A stretch of 64,000 nt of DNA from Tautonia sp040717455. GTDB lineage: Bacteria; Planctomycetota; Planctomycetia; Isosphaerales; Isosphaeraceae. This document shows, piece after piece, positions 59,586 to 64,000 of this stretch. Each line of letters opens with the position of its first letter. The first letter of the stretch is position 1. The translations under genes were made by a program, and so were the position numbers. The stretch covers positions 1 to 64,000 of the forward strand of contig NZ_JBFEFH010000024.1 in the NCBI RefSeq assembly GCF_040717455.1, given 5' to 3'. The notes below the pieces were generated by a model, which did no database searches, was not told where the DNA came from, and was given only the letters and a program-made list of their open reading frames with translations.

Positions 59586-59924
59586 GACGAGCTTCCTCGC
59601 ACTTTCTTCGGTCTTCGTTGCGTTCGATCGGGATCCGAAGCGGAATCCAGCGACGGCCGATGCCGCCTCATGTCCGCATTCTCCCCCCTGCGTGGCCACT
59701 CCGCAAGTCCGGCCTCGGCCGGCGGCGGTGCGGGAGCGGGCCGAGGCCACTCGCCCGGCAGGCTGGCCGGATTCGGCCCGGGGACCGGGGCGGCCGGACG
59801 GAAACGACCCTCGGCGGCCCCGAGGGGGCGGCCGAGGGTCTGGTGTGTTTCCATCGGGTGCTCATCGCACCTCGGCCGGGCGGCTAGGCCCGAGCGATCG
59901 TCGGCGGCGGCGTCCGGGGCCGGG
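59586..59924. other. Intergenic region with the terminator of the VPVT gene
   Basis: These 339 bases lie between the two leftward genes. They contain the hairpin 59806-59840 and an AT-poor stretch with several GGCCGG blocks. No gene is seen; the promoter of the Cys-rich gene is likely near 59590-59660, where the sequence is somewhat more mixed. Confidence 0.4.
59806..59840 (-). terminator. Hairpin after the VPVT-repeat gene
   Basis: GACCCTCGGC (59806-59815) pairs with GCCGAGGGTC (59831-59840); the inner bases GGCCCC and GGGGGC extend the stem. On the leftward strand it is followed by GTTTCCGTCC. It sits 85 bases after the gene's stop. Confidence 0.65.
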
Positions 59925-60566
59925 TCAGCTCTGCGGCGAGGCCGTCTGGGCCGTCGGGGTGACCTGCGGGGTCGGGGCGGCGTAGGTCACCGGGGCGTAG
60001 CTCACCGGGACCATGACGGTCTTGGTGACCGGGACCTGCTTGACGACCTGCCGCGGCACGCGCTTGGTGATCGTCACGGGGACCTGCTCGGCGACGCGGA
60101 CCGGCTTCAGCCGGGTCTGCATCTCGGTGATCGGGACCTTCCGCTTGACGGTGGTCTGGACCGGGATCTGCTCGGGGATGCAGCGGGTCACCGGCACCAT
60201 CTGCACCGAGCAATCCGGGGCGCAGTGCCCGTGCTTGCGGTGCTTGACCTTCGCCGGGACGTACTCGGTGACCTTGTGGGTCCGGGTCACCATCTTCGTG
60301 ACGGGGACTTCCTCGATCACGAAGCGCTTGACCGGGACCTCGACCGGGACGTGCTCGACGCGGTACTTCGTCTTCATGACCGTGACCGGCACGCAGTCGA
60401 AGACCGTCTCGGTCACGTTGCAGTAGGTCGTCACCGTCTGCGGGACCATCTGAACGCAGGGGGCGGCCGGCTGGCCGCAACCGTGACAGGCCTCGGCCGT
60501 CTGCGCCGCGGTCACGCCCGTCACCGCGGCCGAGAGCACCAAGGCTCGACTCAACATCCGATGCAT
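59925..60566 (-). CDS. VPVT-repeat, Cys-containing secreted protein
   Basis: The 213-residue protein has a signal peptide (MLSRALVLSAAVTGVTAAQ) and then a repetitive region in which VPVT-type tetrapeptides recur (FDCVPVTVMKTKYRVEHVPV, EEVPVTKMVTRTHKVTEYVP, VKRKVPITEMQTRLKPVRV, VPVTITKRVPRQVVKQVPVT). At least seven Cys occur, in ACHGCG, CNVTETVFDC, HCAPDCS and TRCIPEQ. Regular V-P-V repeats with disulfide-forming Cys resemble the YTV-type wall proteins of Pirellula-group planctomycetes. It is likely a secreted structural protein of the cell envelope. GGAG precedes the ATG at 60566. A terminator follows. Confidence 0.75.
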   Translation of the reverse strand: MHRMLSRALVLSAAVTGVTAAQTAEACHGCGQPAAPCVQMVPQTVTTYCNVTETVFDCVPVTVMKTKYRVEHVPVEVPVKRFVIEEVPVTKMVTRTHKVTEYVPAKVKHRKHGHCAPDCSVQMVPVTRCIPEQIPVQTTVKRKVPITEMQTRLKPVRVAEQVPVTITKRVPRQVVKQVPVTKTVMVPVSYAPVTYAAPTPQVTPTAQTASPQS

Positions 60567-60952
60567 CGTCTCTGCTCCAAGAAAATGGATGACCTGGCCA
60601 TCCATGTCGGGGGGACCGCTGGTCGCCCATCCGTCCCAGATGTAGCAAATTCTCCAGGCGGTACAATTTTACTATTTACGACATTTCTGAGGGAAACGCA
60701 AGCTGCCAGGGGGTCGGGCCGGGGCCCGGCCCGGGGGAAATTCGACCGAAATTCCGAGACAGCAAGACCCAACGGCGATCGGGGCCGTCCGCGCGAATTG
60801 GCGGGATTTTTCCGGAGATTCCGCCGGGCGGCGGGCCGACGCTCGACGACCTGCGCCCCGGATGGCCCCCTTGTGCCGGGCGAGTCGGCGGGGTATCGAT
60901 CTGGTTTCGACGTGGAAACGGCACTCGCCTTGCTCGTGACGGAGACGCGCTG
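60567..60952. other. Divergent promoter region
   Basis: These 386 bases lie between the leftward VPVT gene and the rightward tandem-hydrolase gene. AT-rich text near 60650-60690 (TACAATTTTACTATTTACGA) is the clearest promoter candidate, likely for one or both sides. No gene or terminator was found. Confidence 0.45.
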
Positions 60953-63298
60953 ATGGTTCGGATCGCCCTCCTGGGTGGGGCCTTGCTGCTCGTGGCCCTG
61001 CCCGCCCCCGCCCAATCGCTCCCCGGGACGACCGCCTGGGACGACCGGGGATCGACCGACGACGCGGCGCGGGCGATGGTCGAGGGATTGCATCGCTTCC
61101 TCGACCGCGAGACGGCGGCCAGCATCGCGCGGCGGGCGGGGCACTGGGACCGCGATTGCTCCGGCCCGGACGCCTATGCCCGGTCGGTCGATCCGAACCG
61201 AGGGCGGCTGGAGCGGATCGTCGGGGCGGTCGGCCCGCGGGTCGAGGCGGTGGCCATGCACCTGGCCGGCACCACCGATCAGCCGGCCGAGGTCGCCCGG
61301 GCCGAGCGATTCCGCGTGTTCGCGGTCCGATGGGACGTGTTCCCCGGGGTGCAGGCCGAGGGACTCCTGCTCGATCCCGAAGGGGAGCCGATCGCGGACG
61401 TCGTGGCGATGGCCGATTGCGACGTGACGCCCGAGGCGTTCGTCGGCCTGGTCGAAGGGCTGGCGCCGGAAGCCCAGGTGGCCCGCCTGCTGGCCGAGGC
61501 GGGCTGCCGGGTCGTCGTGCCGGTCCTGCTCGATCGCTCGGCCACCTTCTCGGGCAACCCCGACGTGGCGATGACCAACCTGACCCACCGCGAGTGGATC
61601 TGGCGGCAGGGGTTCGAGACGGGCCGTCACCCGATCGGCTTCGAGGTGGATGCCGTCCGGGCCGCGATCGACTGGTTCTCCCGCGACGGCCAATCGGACC
61701 TGCCGATCGGCGTGATGGGGCATGGCGAGGGGGGCTTGATCGCCCTGTATGCCTCGGCCCTCGACGATCGGATCGATGCCGCCTGGGTGGCCGGGTATTT
61801 CGGGGATCGGCAGGAGGTCTGGCGGGAACCGATCGAGCGGGACGTCTGGGGATTGCTTGATGAGTTCGGCGACGCCGAGATCGCCAGCCTGGTCGCCCCC
61901 CGGGCCCTGATGATCGAACCCTGCCGAGGCCCGGAGGTGGACGGCCCTCCCCCGCCGGTCAACGGCCGGGCGGTGGCCGCCTCGGGGACGCTCAGGGCGA
62001 TCGACAGGGACGGGACGGTCAACGAATTTGACCGATTGATCCGCTTGACGGGAGATCTTGACCGGAAACGCTTCCACATCGGCCCGGTATCGGGCACGCA
62101 AACGCTTAACGTGGGCGATCTCGCGCGGCGGACCTTCCTGGGCATCCTGCTCGACCGAGAGACGCGGGTGGATGACGGGCGGGAGGTCCCCGCGCCGCGA
62201 TGGCTCCAGACCGCCCCCCTGCCCGACCCGACGTCCCGCATGGGGCGCTGGGTGCGGGCCCTCCAGGGGCACACGCAGGAGTTGCTCCGCACCTCCGAAT
62301 ATCGCCGGGAGGCGCGGTGGTCGCAGGCGGATCGGTCGTCTCCGGACGCCTGGCTGGCCTCGACGGCCGACCTGCGCGAAGCCTTCCGCGAGGAGCTGAT
62401 CGGCCAGATCCCGGCCGCGACCGAGCCGCTCGAACCCCGATCGATCAAGGTGCTCGACGAGGAGAACTTCGAGGGGTACGCCGTCGAGATCCCGGTCCTG
62501 CCCGACGTGGTCGCCTCGGGCATCCTGCTCCTGCCGAAGGACCTGGCCGAGGGGGAGAAGCGGCCGGTGGTCGTCTGCCAGCACGGCCTGGAAGGGACGC
62601 CGGACCCGATCGTGATCCCGGGGGTCGCATCGCCGTACAACTCGTATGGGGCGGCCCTGGCGGATCTGGGGTATATCGTCTATGCACCCCAGAATCCGTA
62701 CATCGGCCAGGATCGATTCCGGACGCTCCAGCGCAAGCTGCACCCCTTGAAGGCGTCCTTGTTCTCGGTCGTCGTCCGCCAGCACGAGCGGACGCTGGAA
62801 TGGTTGAACACCTTGCCGAACGTCGATCCCGACCGGATCGCCTTCTACGGCCTCTCCTACGGCGGGAAGACGGCCATGCGGGTCCCGGCCCTGATCGACG
62901 GCTATTGCCTCTCCATCTGCTCGGCCGACTTCAATGAATGGGTCGTCAAGTGCACGAATCTGTACCGGACCCTGAGCTACCTGTACACGGTCGAATATGA
63001 CATGTACGAATGGGATCTCGCCTCCGGATTCAACTACGCCGAGATGGCGGCGTTGATCGCCCCCCGGCCGTTCATGGTCGAGCGGGGGCACTCTGACGGC
63101 GTCGCGCCCGATGAGTGGGTGGCGTTCGAATTCGCGAAGGTCCGGCGCTTGTACGACACGCTCGGGATCGGCGACCGATCGGAGATCACCTTCTTCAACG
63201 GCGGGCACCTGATCAAGGGCGAGGCCACGTTCGACTTCCTCGCCCGGCACCTCGACTGGCCTCGCGGCCGACGCTCTCTGGAGTCCTTGCAACCATGA
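60953..63298 (+). CDS. Secreted protein with two alpha/beta-hydrolase domains
   Basis: The 781-residue protein has a signal peptide (RIALLGGALLLVALPAPAQS). Domain 1 (about 100-330) has strand-helix phrasing with IGVMGHGEGGLIALYAS, in which the nucleophile position of the elbow (G-H-x-G-G) is Glu rather than Ser. Domain 2 (about 480-780) has the intact elbow IAFYGLSYGGKTAMR and, near the C-terminus, HSDGVAPDEW and FFNGGHLIKG supplying candidate Asp and His. The second domain is therefore probably the catalytic one. Substrate unknown. GGAG precedes the start. Its stop overlaps the ceramidase-like gene's start by four bases (ATGA), so the two are coupled. Confidence 0.85.
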   Translation: MVRIALLGGALLLVALPAPAQSLPGTTAWDDRGSTDDAARAMVEGLHRFLDRETAASIARRAGHWDRDCSGPDAYARSVDPNRGRLERIVGAVGPRVEAVAMHLAGTTDQPAEVARAERFRVFAVRWDVFPGVQAEGLLLDPEGEPIADVVAMADCDVTPEAFVGLVEGLAPEAQVARLLAEAGCRVVVPVLLDRSATFSGNPDVAMTNLTHREWIWRQGFETGRHPIGFEVDAVRAAIDWFSRDGQSDLPIGVMGHGEGGLIALYASALDDRIDAAWVAGYFGDRQEVWREPIERDVWGLLDEFGDAEIASLVAPRALMIEPCRGPEVDGPPPPVNGRAVAASGTLRAIDRDGTVNEFDRLIRLTGDLDRKRFHIGPVSGTQTLNVGDLARRTFLGILLDRETRVDDGREVPAPRWLQTAPLPDPTSRMGRWVRALQGHTQELLRTSEYRREARWSQADRSSPDAWLASTADLREAFREELIGQIPAATEPLEPRSIKVLDEENFEGYAVEIPVLPDVVASGILLLPKDLAEGEKRPVVVCQHGLEGTPDPIVIPGVASPYNSYGAALADLGYIVYAPQNPYIGQDRFRTLQRKLHPLKASLFSVVVRQHERTLEWLNTLPNVDPDRIAFYGLSYGGKTAMRVPALIDGYCLSICSADFNEWVVKCTNLYRTLSYLYTVEYDMYEWDLASGFNYAEMAALIAPRPFMVERGHSDGVAPDEWVAFEFAKVRRLYDTLGIGDRSEITFFNGGHLIKGEATFDFLARHLDWPRGRRSLESLQP

Positions 63299-64000
63299 TG
63301 CGCTCATTTGTCGTGGCGGGATGGCTCGCCGTGCTGGTCCCCGGGGCCTTCGCCCGGGGCGGGGACGGAGCCTTCCCCGCCGATTCGAACCTGAAGGCCG
63401 GGGTCGCCCGGGTGGACATCACGCCGGAGATGCCCGAAGGGGGGATGGACGTGGTCGGCCACCCCCGGCACGTCGACGGGATCCGCGACCCGATCCGGGC
63501 CGAGGTCCTGGTGCTCGACGACGGCGAGACGCGCGCGGCCATCGTCACGTTCGACCTGCTGGGGGCCTGGTCGAGCCTGGTCGAGGCGACCCGGGCGGCC
63601 GTCTCGGAGGCGGCCGAGGTGCCGGAGGATCAGATCCTGGTGGCCGCCTCGCACAATCATTCGGGGCCGGGTTACGAGCCTGGGACGCCCTGGGCCGAGG
63701 AGGTGACGGCCAGGCTCAAGGACGCGGCGAGCGAGGCGGCGGCGGGATTGAGGACGGTGACGATCGGCTACGGCGAGGACGAGATCACCTTCAGCATCAA
63801 CCGCCGCAAGGTGATCAACGGCCAGGCGGTGGTGCGGCTCAACCCGGACGGGCCGAATGATCGACGGGTGAAGGTGCTCCGATTCGACGACGGCGAGTCG
63901 CTCACGCCGATGGCGGTGGTCATGCTCGGGGTCTGCCACCCCTGCTTCTTCACCTGGGGAGACGACGGCACCCCCCCCTACCCCGACGGCTACCCGAACA
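63295..64000 (+). CDS. Neutral/alkaline ceramidase-like protein (3' end outside window)
   Basis: The 235 residues in the window start MMRSFVVAGWLAVLVPGAFA, a signal peptide, then LKAGVARVDITPEMPEGGM, the standard beginning of the neutral/alkaline nonlysosomal ceramidase family. ILVAASHNHSGPGYEPGT supplies the zinc-binding His pair of the family, and AVVMLGVCHPCFFTWGDDG a later conserved piece. Family enzymes split ceramide or related N-acyl lipids outside the cell; planctomycete members are abundant and their substrates are mostly unknown. The ATG overlaps the hydrolase stop. The window ends before the stop. Confidence 0.85.
   Translation, partial: MMRSFVVAGWLAVLVPGAFARGGDGAFPADSNLKAGVARVDITPEMPEGGMDVVGHPRHVDGIRDPIRAEVLVLDDGETRAAIVTFDLLGAWSSLVEATRAAVSEAAEVPEDQILVAASHNHSGPGYEPGTPWAEEVTARLKDAASEAAAGLRTVTIGYGEDEITFSINRRKVINGQAVVRLNPDGPNDRRVKVLRFDDGESLTPMAVVMLGVCHPCFFTWGDDGTPPYPDGYPN

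Noticed and set aside
60551..63307. Leftward 918-residue frame opposite the tandem hydrolase
   Set aside because: Rightward gene has a signal peptide, hydrolase motifs and a ribosome site; this frame has none.
1..64000. tRNA genes, CRISPR arrays, transposases or phage genes
   Set aside because: No direct-repeat array with spacers, no T-arm/anticodon arrangement and no transposase-like protein was recognised; a small tRNA could still be missed by eye.

Overview
The window is a GC-rich (about 70% by eye) chromosomal segment of a planctomycete, most likely in or near Isosphaeraceae. The family placement is inference. It rests on LEPR-XLL-type N-termini on exported proteins, a DUF1559 prepilin-like protein ending in the H-X9-DG pattern, a DUF1800/DUF1501 pair, a squalene/hopanoid gene trio, a VPVT-repeat Cys-rich secreted protein, and dispersed GC-rich hairpin repeats in the intergenic spaces. 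No rRNA, tRNA, CRISPR array, phage module or transposase was recognised.

Layout. 1-13 kb: the tail of a golvesin-C-like protein, a secreted CAP-domain protein, a phosphohexomutase, a frameshifted small protein, a short UvrC, an exported coiled protein, a DUF4058/ABC-F pair, a metallophosphatase, an 800-bp structured non-coding stretch, then overlapping yggS and DUF167 genes. 13-14 kb: two small genes of clearly lower GC. 14-21 kb: aroA facing a radical SAM gene, then a DUF1559-DUF1800-DUF1501 unit behind a Fur-like palindrome. 21-36 kb: mostly exported proteins (PEGA lipoprotein, beta-propeller, S41 protease, LEPR-XLL cyclophilin with cadherin-like repeats, a large secreted protein, S1C protease), plus leucyl aminopeptidase and a sigma-70-like factor. 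36-41 kb: ApbE, a formylglycine-enzyme-like protein, a Tat-exported oxidoreductase, and a toxin-antitoxin pair whose VapC gene is frameshifted.

41-49 kb is a membrane-lipid region. A tight leftward five-gene operon (nitrilase-family hydrolase, SMR/EamA-like membrane protein, CDP-alcohol phosphatidyltransferase variant, CdsA, PlsC) diverges from a rightward hpnC-hpnD-hpnE operon whose genes overlap end to end and which would convert farnesyl diphosphate to squalene. Adenylate kinase follows.

50-64 kb: several unrecognised genes, an AlkD-like HEAT-repeat protein, a secreted alpha/beta hydrolase, an ABC-2 transporter pair, a small Cys-rich protein, the VPVT-repeat protein, a tandem alpha/beta-hydrolase protein, and the start of a neutral-ceramidase-like gene that runs off the end.

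Many genes sit alone with their own hairpin terminators. Where genes are clustered, 4-base ATGA/GTGA overlaps are frequent. Starts were chosen by Shine-Dalgarno match and family alignment, so several are shorter than the longest open frame.
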